A stretch of 64,000 bases of DNA from Roseobacter denitrificans OCh 114 (GCF_000014045.1 NC_008209.1:1635001-1699000); one strand, 5' to 3'. Shown: positions 40,716-50,873, counted from the stretch's first letter. Notes: generated from the sequence alone by a model not told the origin. Numbers and translations are program-made.

Positions 40716-42565
40716 TTTGTGAAGAATCCGCCAATCCGCTGCAGAAGGTTCGCGGGTGCATCCGTCGCGGTTTTCTGTCTCTGTTCCGGGCTGATGGAAC
40801 GTGTGTCTGCAACGAGCTTGCCATCCTGAAACTGGAGGCGATAGAGGTCGGCGTAGGTGCCGCCGCGGGCAAGCAGTTCGTCATGTGTGCCTTCATCCAC
40901 GACGCGGCCACGGTCCATCACGATGATCTTGTCGGCATCGCGCACCGTGGACAAACGATGCGCGATCACAAGTGTCGTTCGGCCGGATGCGAGCTTGTCC
41001 AGTGCTTGTTGCACCACGGATTCAGATTGCGCATCAAGGGCGGAGGTGGCCTCGTCCAGCAGCAGGATGGGGGTGTCGCGCAACAGCGCGCGGGCGATCA
41101 CGACCCGTTGTCGTTGCCCACCCGAGAGGGCAGAGCCACGTGGCCCCACAGGTGTGTCGACACCTTTGGGCATCTGCTTGAGGAAATCTCTGACGTGGGC
41201 TGCGTCAAGGGCTGCGTGCAGCGCCTCGTCACTGACGTTCTTGCGCCCCATCACAACATTTTCCCGGATGGTCTCGTCAAAGAGCAACGCCTCCTGCGTG
41301 ACCACGGAATACAAGCCGCGCAGATCGGGAAGTGACATCTCGTTGGTAGCGACACCGCCGACACGCACCACGCCTTCCGTGGGGTCGATCAACCGGGTCA
41401 AGAGGTTGAAGACCGTGGATTTGCCCGCTCCGGAAGCCCCCACAAGTGCTGTGGTCTGGCCGGCGGCGGCGGTCAGGGAAAGGTTGTCGAGAACTTCGGT
41501 TTCGCCGTACCTCAAGGACACGTTTTCCAGCGCGATATCAGGTGTGCCTGTTGGAGCCGGCTTCGGGTTCTCGGGGGAGACGAGTTTCACAGGCATTTCC
41601 ATGAGCTCTTTCAATCGCTCAAGCGACGCCGAGGCGACCTGAATCTGGCCACTGATGCTGGCCAGCCGCCGCATCGGGTCAAATGCAAAACCCATGGCCG
41701 TGAAAAAACTCATGAACTGGCCAATGGTTTTTTCGCCCGAAATGATCTCGCTGCCTCCGTAGAGGATCACCGCCATGAAACCAAAACCCGACATCACATC
41801 GACCATGGCGGGCAGAGACGCCGACCCTTTGATGGTACGCATATTCGTCTTGATGAACTTCTTGGTTGTCTCGCGGTAGCGTCTGCGTTCGTAGTCTTCT
41901 GCACTGTTCAGCTTGATCTGCACGATGCCATGGAACACCTCATCCAGACGGGTGGCCAGATGAGCACCAAGATCGCGGGCCTCGCGCGCGCGCCGGCGCA
42001 CGAAACGTTGCGCGACAATGGCTGGCAGCACGATGATTGGCACCCCGAAACAGGCGAGCAAGGCCCATGTCACATCAACATTGATCGCGACGGCAAGCAG
42101 GACGAAGAGGCCGATAAAATCCCGCCCCGCACCTGTCAGAAGGGTGCGCCAGATCTTGTTCACGGCGCCTACATCGCCCTGCACCCGCTGGATCAGATAA
42201 CCGGGCGGATGCGTCTGGTGAAACTCGCCCCCCTGCTTCATCATTCTGGCCAGAAGATCCTGCCGCACTTCAGATGCGGTCAGCATTGCGACCCGTGACA
42301 ACAGTATTTTCTGCACGACACCCGAGACCGCCCGCACCAGAAAGATGCCAATCACCACAGCGGCGATGACATAGAGCATCCGGCCATCGCCCTGCACAAA
42401 GACATTGTCGAACATGGGCTGCATCATATAGGCGAGCGCGCCCAGCATTGATCCCTCGATGAACATGAAGACCAGCGCCACTGCGATCAGCCTTGCGTGC
42501 TTGCGCAAATATCCTCGCCAGAGCCATTTGAACAAAATGCCTGAGGAAACGCTTTTGCTGCTCAT
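40712..42565 (-). CDS. MsbA-like ABC exporter (fused permease-ATPase)
   Basis: The 617-aa half-transporter has a six-helix TM domain (~residues 20-320) and an ATPase domain with Walker A GASGAGKST, the signature ALSGGQRQRVVIARAL, Walker B LLLDEATSALD and H-loop IAHRLSTV. Its nearest style is MsbA-type lipid or multidrug exporters. ATG at 42565 (MSSKSV) has AAAGG before it; an ATG at 42586 is possible. It runs divergently from the aminotransferase gene. A lipid A or envelope glycolipid substrate is likely but not shown. Confidence 0.92.
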   Translation of the reverse strand: MSSKSVSSGILFKWLWRGYLRKHARLIAVALVFMFIEGSMLGALAYMMQPMFDNVFVQGDGRMLYVIAAVVIGIFLVRAVSGVVQKILLSRVAMLTASEVRQDLLARMMKQGGEFHQTHPPGYLIQRVQGDVGAVNKIWRTLLTGAGRDFIGLFVLLAVAINVDVTWALLACFGVPIIVLPAIVAQRFVRRRAREARDLGAHLATRLDEVFHGIVQIKLNSAEDYERRRYRETTKKFIKTNMRTIKGSASLPAMVDVMSGFGFMAVILYGGSEIISGEKTIGQFMSFFTAMGFAFDPMRRLASISGQIQVASASLERLKELMEMPVKLVSPENPKPAPTGTPDIALENVSLRYGETEVLDNLSLTAAAGQTTALVGASGAGKSTVFNLLTRLIDPTEGVVRVGGVATNEMSLPDLRGLYSVVTQEALLFDETIRENVVMGRKNVSDEALHAALDAAHVRDFLKQMPKGVDTPVGPRGSALSGGQRQRVVIARALLRDTPILLLDEATSALDAQSESVVQQALDKLASGRTTLVIAHRLSTVRDADKIIVMDRGRVVDEGTHDELLARGGTYADLYRLQFQDGKLVADTRSISPEQRQKTATDAPANLLQRIGGFFTN

Positions 42566-42706
42566 GAAATGCCTTTGTTTCCGCATTGGGTGACGTTTTA
42601 CGTAAACTCTGGTCTATGCTGCGCGTCGCCAAGCTGCAAGCACGCTGGCAATTGACGCGTGGTTTCAGAACGCTAGTGTTGCCGAGAAACAAAAAGGGCA
42701 GTCTTG

Positions 42707-43939
42707 ATGACCCAAAAAAGCAACCTGTCTGCCGGGCGGGAGTATCTCGCGATTCCGGGGCCTTCCGTAATTCCTGATGCGGTATTGCAGGCCATGCACC
42801 GCGCAGCGCCGAACATCTATGCCGGTGCCTTGCCTGACATGATGCCGGGCCTTGTCGCCGACCTGCGCCGCGTTGCGCGCACCCGCCATCATGTTGCGAT
42901 TTACATCGGCAACGGGCATGCGGCATGGGAGGCAGCACTGGCCAATGTCATTGGCGCGGGGGATCGGGTGCTGGTCCCTGCCACGGGCAGTTTTGGCCAT
43001 GATTGGGGGGATATGGCCGCGGGGCTTGGGGCAGAGGTTGAAACGCTCGATTTTGGCAAGGCGTCGGCCATGGATATGGCGCGGATCGGCGAGGCGCTCA
43101 AGGCGGATAGATCACATGCCATCAAGGCGGTTCTGGCGGTGCATGTGGACACATCAAGCTCGGTGCGCAATGATATTGCAGCCCTGCGCGCGGTGATGGA
43201 TGAGGCCGGGCATCCCGCGTTGTTGATGGTGGATTGCATTGCGTCACTGGGCTGCGACGTGTTCGAGATGGACGACTGGGGCGTGGATGTGATGGTCACT
43301 GCCTGTCAAAAGGGGCTGATGGTGCCACCGGGCATGGCTTTCGTCTTTTTCAACGACAAGGCTGGCGAGGTTCGACGGCAAATGCCGAGGGTCAGCCGCT
43401 ATTGGGATTGGACCCCGCGCGCCGCACCTGACCTGTTTTATCAATACTGGAACGGGACAGCGCCCACGCATCATGTCTACGGTCTGCGGGCTGCCTTGGA
43501 CATGATCCACGCCGAAGGAATCGAAGCTGTGTGGCGGCGTCACGAAGTGCTCGCACATGCGATCTGGGCGGCTTGCAGCGCATGGGGCGCAGGTGGCAGT
43601 CTGGCCTTCAATGTGGCCGAACCGGATGCGCGCAGCCGGGCTGTTACGTCACTGAAACTTGAAAGCCCGCAGGCCACCGCGCTGCGCGACTGGACTGAAA
43701 ACCAGCTTGGCTTGACCCTTGGCATCGGACTTGGCATGGCGACACGGGGCGATCCGGCATGGCATGGGTTTTTCCGGTTGGGTCACATGGGTCACATCAA
43801 CGGCCACATGATCATGGGGATGCTCGGCGGCGTGGATGCGGGTTTGAAAGCGCTGGACATTCCGCACGGGCCGGGCGCGCTTGAGGCTGCATCCACCGTG
43901 ATTGCCACCGGTCAGTTGTCGGCGGGGGCGTCGGAGTAG
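42707..43939 (+). CDS. Alanine/serine-glyoxylate aminotransferase family (class V) protein
   Basis: The 410-aa PLP enzyme has the class-V fold: the PLP lysine is in ACQKGLMVPPG (K202), and AIPGPSVIPDAVL opens the active site. It probably transfers an amino group from serine, alanine or aspartate to glyoxylate, a common route for glyoxylate made in photorespiratory-like or one-carbon metabolism. The TTG at 42704 is one codon earlier but ATG is preferred. Its end overlaps the small membrane-protein gene on the other strand by 28 bases. Confidence 0.9.
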   Translation: MTQKSNLSAGREYLAIPGPSVIPDAVLQAMHRAAPNIYAGALPDMMPGLVADLRRVARTRHHVAIYIGNGHAAWEAALANVIGAGDRVLVPATGSFGHDWGDMAAGLGAEVETLDFGKASAMDMARIGEALKADRSHAIKAVLAVHVDTSSSVRNDIAALRAVMDEAGHPALLMVDCIASLGCDVFEMDDWGVDVMVTACQKGLMVPPGMAFVFFNDKAGEVRRQMPRVSRYWDWTPRAAPDLFYQYWNGTAPTHHVYGLRAALDMIHAEGIEAVWRRHEVLAHAIWAACSAWGAGGSLAFNVAEPDARSRAVTSLKLESPQATALRDWTENQLGLTLGIGLGMATRGDPAWHGFFRLGHMGHINGHMIMGMLGGVDAGLKALDIPHGPGALEAASTVIATGQLSAGASE

Positions 43940-44130
43940 CGCTGATCTTCCAGTTGTTTGCGATGTTCCAGCCACGACACCCAATGGTTGACGACCAGAC
44001 CCAGAAAGACCGCTGCAACAAGGCCGTAGACCGCAAAGAGGAACAATAGGATCCACGCCAGATTGACGCCGAACATGACGATACAGGCACCTGTGAAATT
44101 CGGAGCCCGCCCAAGCTTGTGACCTTCCAT
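43912..44130 (-). CDS. Small membrane protein (72 aa), HisC neighbour
   Basis: The protein starts MEGHKLGRAPNFTGACIVMFGVNL and has one or two membrane segments (~residues 15-50: VMFGVNLAWILLFLFAVYGLVAAVFLGLVV), followed by a charged tail. The same small protein seems to accompany hisC-like genes in related bacteria. It ends inside the 3' end of the convergent aminotransferase gene. Function unknown. Confidence 0.75.
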   Translation of the reverse strand: MEGHKLGRAPNFTGACIVMFGVNLAWILLFLFAVYGLVAAVFLGLVVNHWVSWLEHRKQLEDQRYSDAPADN

Positions 44131-44184
44131 ATCACACCTCGCTGACCGCTCTTTTCAAAGAGTATAGAGCGGCACGCGTGGACG

Positions 44185-45288
44185 TCAGCCTTTTTCTGCG
44201 CGCCGCAGGGCCTCTGGCAGAACTTCGGCCAGAAGGTCAAGGTCCGCGGGTGTGCCGCAGCTGACCCTGACGCAACGATTGAGGGGGGCGACCATGGGCA
44301 TGCGCACAAAGATGCCCTGCGCCAGCATCTCTTCCAACACGCGGCTGGCAAAGGCGCTGTCGCGGCAGCAATCAATGGCAACGAAGTTTGTTGCGGATTT
44401 GATTGGCTTCAATCCGCAGGATGTGGCGATCTTGGCGATCCGCAGCCGGGACGAGGTGATACGTGCCACCACCGAGCGCAGCCATGTCTGATCGGACAGT
44501 GCCGCCAGTGCGCCTTCCTGTGCGGAGCGGTTCATCCCGAAGTGGTTTCTGACCTTGTTGAAGGCCGATATGACATCCGCATGTCCTATCGCATACCCGA
44601 CGCGTGCCCCTGCAAGCCCATACGCTTTGGAGAAGGTGCGCAGCCGGATCACGCGCGGATCGTCATAGGCGACCGGCACCGCGCTGCTTTCCGGGGCGCA
44701 TTCGAGATAGGCCTCATCCAGCACGAGCAGCGTGCCGGAGGGCAGCGCATCGAGGGCTGCGGCGATGTCGGAGCCGCTGTGGACCGTGCCCATGGGGTTG
44801 TCAGGGTTGGACATGTAGACCAGTTTTGCATCCACCTCACCGGCCGTTTCGAACAGGGCCGCGAGATCTTCAAAGTCCTTATTATACGGGACTTTATGCA
44901 CAATCCCGCCAAAACCCGCGACATGATAGTTGAACGTCGGATAGGCTCCGTCCGAGGTCACAACCGCATCGCCCGGGCCCACAAAAAGCCGCACCAGATT
45001 GCCAAGCAGCCCGTCGATCCCTTCACCGATCATGATCGTATCGGGCGGGGTGCCGAGATGCTGTGCAAGAGCGTTGCGCAGGTCATGGTTTTCCGGATCG
45101 CCATACATCCACTGCGGGGTTTCCGCCATCGCGCGCACCGCACTCGGGGAGGGACCAAAGACGCTTTCATTGGCTCCAAGCCGCGCATCAAAGCGCATGC
45201 CGCGCGCGCGTTCCTGCGTTTCGGGGCCGACAAAGGGAACAGTGGCTGGCAGGGTTTCGGCGATTTTGGTCAGGCGAAAACGAATCAT
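44185..45288 (-). CDS. hisC: Histidinol-phosphate aminotransferase-like protein (class I/II)
   Basis: The 367-aa PLP enzyme has the fold-I pattern: YGDPENHDLRNALA, MSNPDNPMGT, LVLDEAYLECAPE and the PLP lysine in RTFSKAYGLAGARVGY. It may make histidinol phosphate or act on aromatic amino acids, which the class cannot distinguish by eye. It is followed on the same strand by the 72-aa membrane-protein gene. No other his genes lie near. Confidence 0.87.
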   Translation of the reverse strand: MIRFRLTKIAETLPATVPFVGPETQERARGMRFDARLGANESVFGPSPSAVRAMAETPQWMYGDPENHDLRNALAQHLGTPPDTIMIGEGIDGLLGNLVRLFVGPGDAVVTSDGAYPTFNYHVAGFGGIVHKVPYNKDFEDLAALFETAGEVDAKLVYMSNPDNPMGTVHSGSDIAAALDALPSGTLLVLDEAYLECAPESSAVPVAYDDPRVIRLRTFSKAYGLAGARVGYAIGHADVISAFNKVRNHFGMNRSAQEGALAALSDQTWLRSVVARITSSRLRIAKIATSCGLKPIKSATNFVAIDCCRDSAFASRVLEEMLAQGIFVRMPMVAPLNRCVRVSCGTPADLDLLAEVLPEALRRAEKG

Positions 45289-45401
45289 GCGGCGTGATAA
45301 ATCAAGGTATGCGTCTTGAGCAAGCCCGCTTTGCAGTGACGTTGCGCAGGCAGTGAAATGTGTGTCAGGATTTCTACAGCTATCAGAAAAGGAGAGCCGC
45401 G

Positions 45402-46190
45402 ATGTCGCGCCTGCGCCTGAGCCACCACGATCATATCGCCCACGTCACCTTGACCCGGGCGGAAAAGAAAAACGCGATGGATGATGAGATGATTGATGCC
45501 ATTATCGCGGCGGGCGAAGACGTTGCAGCCTCTTCTGCCCGCGCCGTGGTTTTGTCGGGGGAAGGCAGTTGTTTTTGTGCGGGCATTGATATCGCCGGTC
45601 TGTCCGGGATGGTCGGGCAGGATATCGAAGCGCTTGTCATGCCCCGCACCCACGGCATGGGGACGACGAACCGCTGGCAGGAGGTCGCGATGATCTGGCA
45701 TCGCCTTGATATTCCTGTGATTGCCGCGCTGCATGGCGTCGTCTTTGGCGCTGGCCTGCAGCTGGCGTTGGGGGCGGATATTCGACTTGCGGCACCGGGC
45801 ACGCAGGTGGCGGTGATGGAGATGAAGTGGGGTCTTATTCCGGACATGGGGGGCATGGTGCTGCTGCCGCGTCTGGTGCGCGACGATGTGATGAAGCGGA
45901 TGATCTACACCGCCGCCCCGATCCCGGCGGAGCAGGCGGCGGCCTGGGGGCTGGTCACGGAGGTTGTCGCCGACCCGCTGGAGGCGGCGCAGGACCTGGC
46001 GACGCAGATCGCGGGCAATGGGCCGAACGCCATCCGGGCCGCAAAGAGCCTGTGCGCCTATGCCCATACCGCTGCGCCGGCGGATGTCCTGAAGGAGGAA
46101 TCGCGCCTGCAGGTGGCCTTGTTGGGCAAGCCCGAGCAGATGGAAGTGATCGCCGCGCAATTTGCCAAACGCGCCCCGGATTTTGGCTAG
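45402..46190 (+). CDS. Enoyl-CoA hydratase/crotonase family protein
   Basis: The 262-aa protein starts at the ATG at 45402 after AAGGAGAG. The crotonase fold shows the first oxyanion region FCAGIDIAGLSG and the second HGVVFGAGLQLALGADIRLAAPG, and MEMKWGLIPDMGGMVLLPRLV is also typical. The usual first catalytic Glu (in GxxxxxE) is not clear, so hydratase, isomerase or thioesterase activity cannot be chosen. Neighbouring genes are not fatty acid genes. Confidence 0.88.
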   Translation: MSRLRLSHHDHIAHVTLTRAEKKNAMDDEMIDAIIAAGEDVAASSARAVVLSGEGSCFCAGIDIAGLSGMVGQDIEALVMPRTHGMGTTNRWQEVAMIWHRLDIPVIAALHGVVFGAGLQLALGADIRLAAPGTQVAVMEMKWGLIPDMGGMVLLPRLVRDDVMKRMIYTAAPIPAEQAAAWGLVTEVVADPLEAAQDLATQIAGNGPNAIRAAKSLCAYAHTAAPADVLKEESRLQVALLGKPEQMEVIAAQFAKRAPDFG

Positions 46191-46227
46191 CGCCGGGGGC
46201 GCATTTATCGGCTTGGCTGCGCTCCGC

Positions 46228-49200
46228 TCAGCCCAGTTCGGCCAGTCGCGCCAGCGCTTCTTTCAGCTTGGCTTCTTCCTCTTCGCGCAGGGCGAGGTTG
46301 GCGCGGGTTTCCTCGACCACTTCAGGCGGGGCGGAGGCTGCGAATTTCGGATTGTTCAGCCGCCCGCGCAGCCCGCCAAGCTCCTTGGCGAGCTTGCCCA
46401 GTGACTTTTCAAGCCGCGCTTTTTCCTCAGCAATATCAATGATATCGGCCAGCGGCAGCCCAAAGGATGCGCCGCGCACGGCGAGGGATACTGTGCCTTT
46501 GGGGAAACCCTCTGCGTGCTCAAGTGCTTCAACGCGGGCGAGGCGTTTGATCATCACTTCGTTGCGGTCCCAAGCGGTCTGTCCGGCGGCGTCGATCTCG
46601 GTGACGACGAGGGGGACGTAAAGCCCTGCGGGGACATGCATTTGCGCCCGTGCGGAGCGGATGGATTCGATCAGGCTGATGACCCAGTTCACTTCCGCAT
46701 CGGCATCGGGATCGACCAGTTCAGCGGCGGTATAGATGGGCCAATCGGTGAGCACCAGCATCTCGTCGCGACGGCCGGTTTGCGCCCAGAGGTCTTCGGT
46801 GATGAAGGGCATGATGGGGTGCAGCAGGATCATGCATTGATCCAGCACCCACGCCATCGTCGCGCGTGTCTCGGCCGCGAATTCGGCGTTGGCGGCGTCC
46901 TGCAACAGGGGTTTGGACAGCTCCACATACCAGTCACAGACCTTGCCCCAGACAAAGGCATAGGCCGCGTTGGCCGCGTCGTTGAAACGGTAATTTTCGA
47001 GCGCTGCGTCGATCTCTTCCCGGACTTTCGCGGTCTCTCCGATGATCCATTTGTTCACGGCCTGTTCGACATCGGCAGGAGGTCGGTTTTGCGTCGGTAT
47101 CACGTCGGTGCGGGCCGCGCGCTGGGCAAAGACTTCGTTCATCTCCGCAAAGCGGCAGGCGTTCCACAATTTGGTGCCGAAATTGCGGTAGCCCGCGATG
47201 CGCTGGGTGGAGAGTTTCAGATCGCGCCCCATGGCGGCCATGGCGGTGAGGGTAAAGCGCACGGCGTCCGCGCCGAACTCGTCGATCATGTCGAGCGGGT
47301 CGATGACGTTGCCGAGGGATTTCGACATCTTCTTGCCCTTCTCGTCGCGCACGAGCGCGTGGACATAGACGGTCGAGAACGGCTTTTGCCCCGTCACCGC
47401 ATATTGCATCATCATCATCCGGGCGACCCAGAAGAAGATGATGTCAAAGCCGGTGATCAGCGTGGAGGTCGGGAAGTATTTTTGCAGCGCGTCGTTCTGC
47501 GCGTCCAGTTCGGCGTCGCCCGTCCAACCCAGCGTGCCGATGGGCCAGAGGCCGGAGGAGAACCATGTGTCGAGGACGTCGGGGTCGCGACGTAAAGAGA
47601 CCGAGGACAGACTACCGTTGCTAAAGCCAAAACCATATTGCATGGTGCCTTCGTCTTGCGGATGTTGAGCAAACGAAACGTTATCGCCGTAGTATTCTTT
47701 GGCTAGTTCACATGCATCGTCAAACGATGATGCACAGAACGATTTGGGTGTACCCGAATGGGTCGCGGGATAGTCGGAAATCTCGTATTTACTCGGCCCG
47801 TACCAAACCGGGATCTGGTGCCCCCACCACAATTGCCGCGAGATGCACCATGGCTCGATGTTTTCCAGCCAGTTGAAGTAGACCTTCTTGTCCTGCTCGG
47901 GGAAGATTTGGGTGTCGCCATTGCGCACGGCGTCAATCGCGGGCTGCACGATTTTGGAGGTTTCGACGAACCACTGGTCGGTCAGCATCGGCTCGATGAC
48001 GACCTTGGAGCGGTCGCCAAAGGGCTGCATGATCTTTTTGTTCTCGACCAGCGGCTCAAGGAAAGGTTCGTCCACGGGCAAAAACGCGTCTTCGGGGTCG
48101 GGGTTGGCGACGGGGACCATGACGGCCAGCCCTTCGGCGGTGATCTGTTTCACGACCGCCTTGCGGGCTTTGAGCCGGTCCAGCCCGCGCAATTCGTCCG
48201 GCACGAGGTTGACCGAGTCGGCTTCGGCTTCAGTGAGTGTGCGCTCGCCCTGGGCCACGGCCATCGCAATCGCGGCGGCCTCGGCGTAGGGGGCACCGTC
48301 GTCGCGCATGGCGGCTTTGGTGTCCATCAGGCGGTAGAGCGGGATGCCGTTGCGTTTGGCCACGGCGTAGTCGTTGAAGTCATGCGCGCCTGTGATCTTG
48401 ACCGCACCGGAGCCGAAGTCGGGATCGGGGTATTCATCGGTGATGATCGGGATCAGGCGGCGGTGTTCCTTGGGTCCGACCGGGATTTCGCAGAGCTTGC
48501 CGACGATTGGCGCATAGCGTTCATCTGACGGATGCACGGCAACCGCGCCATCGCCCAGCATGGTTTCGGGCCGGGTCGTGGCGATCGAGATATAATTGCG
48601 GGTCTCGCGCAGGGTGACGTTTCCGTCCTCGTCCTTTTCGACGTATTCATAAGTGGCCCCCTCGGCGAGCGGGTATTTGAAGTGCCACATGTGGCCATCG
48701 ACTTCGATGTTCTCGACCTCAAGGTCCGAGATCGCGGTTTCGAAATGCGGGTCCCAGTTGACCAGCCGCTTGCCGCGATAAATGAGGCCCTTGTTGTACA
48801 TGTCCACGAAGACCTTGATGACCGCGTCGTGGAAATTCGGGCCGTTGCCTGCGTCAGGGTCGCCCGGTGCGCCGCCCATGGTGAAGGCTTCGCGCGACCA
48901 GTCACAGGACGCGCCGAGGCGTTTGAGTTGCCCGATGATCGTGCCGCGTGATTTGACCTTTTGCTGCCAGACACGGGCAACGAAGTCATCGCGCGTCATG
49001 TCTTGGCGGCGGCCTTCGCCATTGGCGGCCATTTCGCGTTCGGTGACCATCTGCGTGGCGATGCCCGCGTGATCGGTGCCGGGCTGCCAGAGCGTGTCGA
49101 AGCCGCGCATGCGGTGCCAGCGGATCAGGATATCCTGCAGCGTGTTGTTGAAGGCGTGCCCCATGTGCAGCGATCCCGTCACATTGGGCGGGGGGATCAT

Positions 49201-49323
49201 GATCGAAAAGGTTTCAGCAGCTGCCCGGGCGTTGGCCCCGGCCTTGAATGCGCCCGCCTGTTCCCAGGCGGCGTAGAGGCGTGCTTCGGCCTCTTTTGCG
49301 TCGAATGTCTTGTCCAGCGCCAT
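46228..49323 (-). CDS. valS: Valyl-tRNA synthetase
   Basis: The 1031-aa class I synthetase charges tRNA-Val. The HIGH-type motif is HMGH (53-56), KMSKS is at 665-669, and the editing CP1 domain lies between. The C-terminal coiled coil ([19 protein letters not shown]) is present. At residues ~512-575 a Ser/Tyr/Asn-rich segment (starting at PSKYEISDY, ending before [14 protein letters not shown]) replaces the short sequence usually found there. The DNA coding for it is clearly lower in GC than its flanks (about 47 percent over 160 bases by my count). The frame is intact. Confidence 0.96.
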   Translation of the reverse strand: MALDKTFDAKEAEARLYAAWEQAGAFKAGANARAAAETFSIMIPPPNVTGSLHMGHAFNNTLQDILIRWHRMRGFDTLWQPGTDHAGIATQMVTEREMAANGEGRRQDMTRDDFVARVWQQKVKSRGTIIGQLKRLGASCDWSREAFTMGGAPGDPDAGNGPNFHDAVIKVFVDMYNKGLIYRGKRLVNWDPHFETAISDLEVENIEVDGHMWHFKYPLAEGATYEYVEKDEDGNVTLRETRNYISIATTRPETMLGDGAVAVHPSDERYAPIVGKLCEIPVGPKEHRRLIPIITDEYPDPDFGSGAVKITGAHDFNDYAVAKRNGIPLYRLMDTKAAMRDDGAPYAEAAAIAMAVAQGERTLTEAEADSVNLVPDELRGLDRLKARKAVVKQITAEGLAVMVPVANPDPEDAFLPVDEPFLEPLVENKKIMQPFGDRSKVVIEPMLTDQWFVETSKIVQPAIDAVRNGDTQIFPEQDKKVYFNWLENIEPWCISRQLWWGHQIPVWYGPSKYEISDYPATHSGTPKSFCASSFDDACELAKEYYGDNVSFAQHPQDEGTMQYGFGFSNGSLSSVSLRRDPDVLDTWFSSGLWPIGTLGWTGDAELDAQNDALQKYFPTSTLITGFDIIFFWVARMMMMQYAVTGQKPFSTVYVHALVRDEKGKKMSKSLGNVIDPLDMIDEFGADAVRFTLTAMAAMGRDLKLSTQRIAGYRNFGTKLWNACRFAEMNEVFAQRAARTDVIPTQNRPPADVEQAVNKWIIGETAKVREEIDAALENYRFNDAANAAYAFVWGKVCDWYVELSKPLLQDAANAEFAAETRATMAWVLDQCMILLHPIMPFITEDLWAQTGRRDEMLVLTDWPIYTAAELVDPDADAEVNWVISLIESIRSARAQMHVPAGLYVPLVVTEIDAAGQTAWDRNEVMIKRLARVEALEHAEGFPKGTVSLAVRGASFGLPLADIIDIAEEKARLEKSLGKLAKELGGLRGRLNNPKFAASAPPEVVEETRANLALREEEEAKLKEALARLAELG

Positions 49324-49398
49324 TACATGCGTCCTTTACCCTTGCTTGCGCGATGATCTAGCCGAGGTCGCCGCAAAGGGAAAGGTCGGGCGTGCGGT

Positions 49399-49998
49399 TT
49401 ATGTGCTGATCAGGGGTTCGCGCGCACCGGGGCGGATGATGGCCGGATCGTAAGGTGTGCGGGCAAAGACGGCGCGCACCCGGTCGGCAAAGTGTTCGAT
49501 CGGCAGGGTGTCATAGGCGGGATCAAAGCTCGCCTGATCCCAGCGTTCGCAAAACTGCGCGCAGTCGTCGAAATAGGGACTGTCGCGGTAGGCGTCGCGT
49601 TTGTGCGGGTCTGCGCCGACGTGGTGGCCGTAGTAGAGCAGTTGGAAATCACCGTGTTTTTCCACGACCCATGTGCATTGTTCGCGCACGAAGGGGCGCA
49701 GGATGGTGGCGGCGTATTCGTCGTGGTTGTAGGGCGCAAAGATATCGCCGATGTCATGCAGCAGGGCGGAGACGATCCAATCCGTGTCAGCGCGATCGCG
49801 TTCGGCGCGGGTGGCCGATTGCAGCGAGTGGCCGAGGCGCGTGATCTGGTAGCCCGAGAGGCTTTCATCAAGGCTGACCAGCGCGGTGAGCAGGCGGTCG
49901 GCGGTGCCTTTGGTATAGGCGGTTTCGTGTTCGGTGAGGAAGTCGTAGTCTTCCTTGGTGCCGTCTTTCATCTGGGTAAAGCTGACGCGGTCGATCAT
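49399..49998 (-). CDS. HD-domain protein with diiron-oxygenase ligand set (PhnZ/TmpB-like)
   Basis: The 199-aa protein has HD-domain ligands H57 (RLGHSLQSA), H81-D82 (LLHDIGD), H92 (NHDEYA), H126 (GHHVGAD) and D154 (ERWDQAS). This H-HD-H-H-D set matches, by my reading, the six ligands of PhnZ, the mixed-valent diiron oxygenase that cleaves a 1-hydroxyphosphonate C-P bond. Ordinary HD phosphohydrolases lack some of these. It overlaps the PhyH-family dioxygenase gene by four bases. TmpA-TmpB of Leisingera, which turn trimethylaminoethylphosphonate into glycine betaine and phosphate, have the same pair layout. The substrate is not proven. Confidence 0.78.
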   Translation of the reverse strand: MIDRVSFTQMKDGTKEDYDFLTEHETAYTKGTADRLLTALVSLDESLSGYQITRLGHSLQSATRAERDRADTDWIVSALLHDIGDIFAPYNHDEYAATILRPFVREQCTWVVEKHGDFQLLYYGHHVGADPHKRDAYRDSPYFDDCAQFCERWDQASFDPAYDTLPIEHFADRVRAVFARTPYDPAIIRPGAREPLIST

Positions 49999-50873
49999 CC
50001 GTAGAGGGTTCCTTTTTTCCTGGCGCCGGACATCATCGCCTTGGCCTGTGCGGCGCGGATTTCATCATACTGCGCGAGGGCATCGGGGGCAAAATTCGCC
50101 GATGGCGCGGGGAAGCTGGCGAAATGGCCGTGCCTGTCTGTGCCCCGGGCGAGGAGGGCGTAATCGACCTCGGCCACCTGCTGTTTCACATCCGGCGCGC
50201 AGTAGCGGATCACGGCGGCAATGCGGCGATCCTCGGTGGTGTTGGGGCCGGAGCCGTGGATCGTCAGCCCGTGGTGGAGCGAGATCTGGCCGGGGTGGAT
50301 TTCGATGGGCACCTTGTCGGTGTCCGCCACATCGACCTGCACTTCCTGCCCGCGCGACAGGAGGTTATTCTCGGCAAAGGTGTCTTCATGCGGCAGGATC
50401 GCGTTCTTGTGTGAGCCGCGCACGAAATCCATGCACCCGGAGGCAGGTGTTGCGGGCGAGAGCGACAGCCATGCGGTAACCAGCCCGTCAATCGCGCCGA
50501 GACCCCAGTAGGTCAGGTCCTGATGCATGGAGACGATCTGGTTGGTGCGCGGTTCCTTGATGAAGAATTCAACCGCGTAGATCATGATGTCGGGGCCGAG
50601 GATACCTTCGACAACGTCCAGGATGCGCGGGTCGGATCCGATGCGATGGGCCATGGGCATCACGCAATGCGCATTGACACGTTTATAGGTGCTCAGCGGG
50701 AGCGGCAAGCCCGCGTCAAGGTAATCCGCCTCGATCCGTTCAAGTTCGGTGCGCAGGGCGGTCGCCTCAGTCGCGGGCATCACCTGCAGCGGAAAGAGAT
50801 AGCCGTCGCGCCAGTATTGATCGGTTTGCGCCTGTGTCAGGCGGCCCTGTTCCAGTGGCAAGGGGTGGGGCAT
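49995..50873 (-). CDS. PhyH-family 2-oxoglutarate/Fe(II) dioxygenase (PhnY/TmpA-like)
   Basis: The 292-aa protein begins at the ATG at 50873 with a perfect AAGGAGG ribosome binding site; the longer frame upstream is not used. Iron ligands are H117-x-D119 (MHQDLTYWG) and a distal His near H206 (LTIHGSG), with Arg near R216 for 2-oxoglutarate. The PhyH (phytanoyl-CoA dioxygenase) family is often misannotated. Coupled to the HD gene, it most likely hydroxylates a phosphonate such as 2-aminoethyl- or trimethylaminoethylphosphonate. Confidence 0.82.
   Translation of the reverse strand: MPHPLPLEQGRLTQAQTDQYWRDGYLFPLQVMPATEATALRTELERIEADYLDAGLPLPLSTYKRVNAHCVMPMAHRIGSDPRILDVVEGILGPDIMIYAVEFFIKEPRTNQIVSMHQDLTYWGLGAIDGLVTAWLSLSPATPASGCMDFVRGSHKNAILPHEDTFAENNLLSRGQEVQVDVADTDKVPIEIHPGQISLHHGLTIHGSGPNTTEDRRIAAVIRYCAPDVKQQVAEVDYALLARGTDRHGHFASFPAPSANFAPDALAQYDEIRAAQAKAMMSGARKKGTLYG

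Noticed and set aside
46190..46227. GCGCC-GGG-GGCGC hairpin between the crotonase and valS stops
   Set aside because: A 5-bp stem without a T run is too weak to call a terminator.
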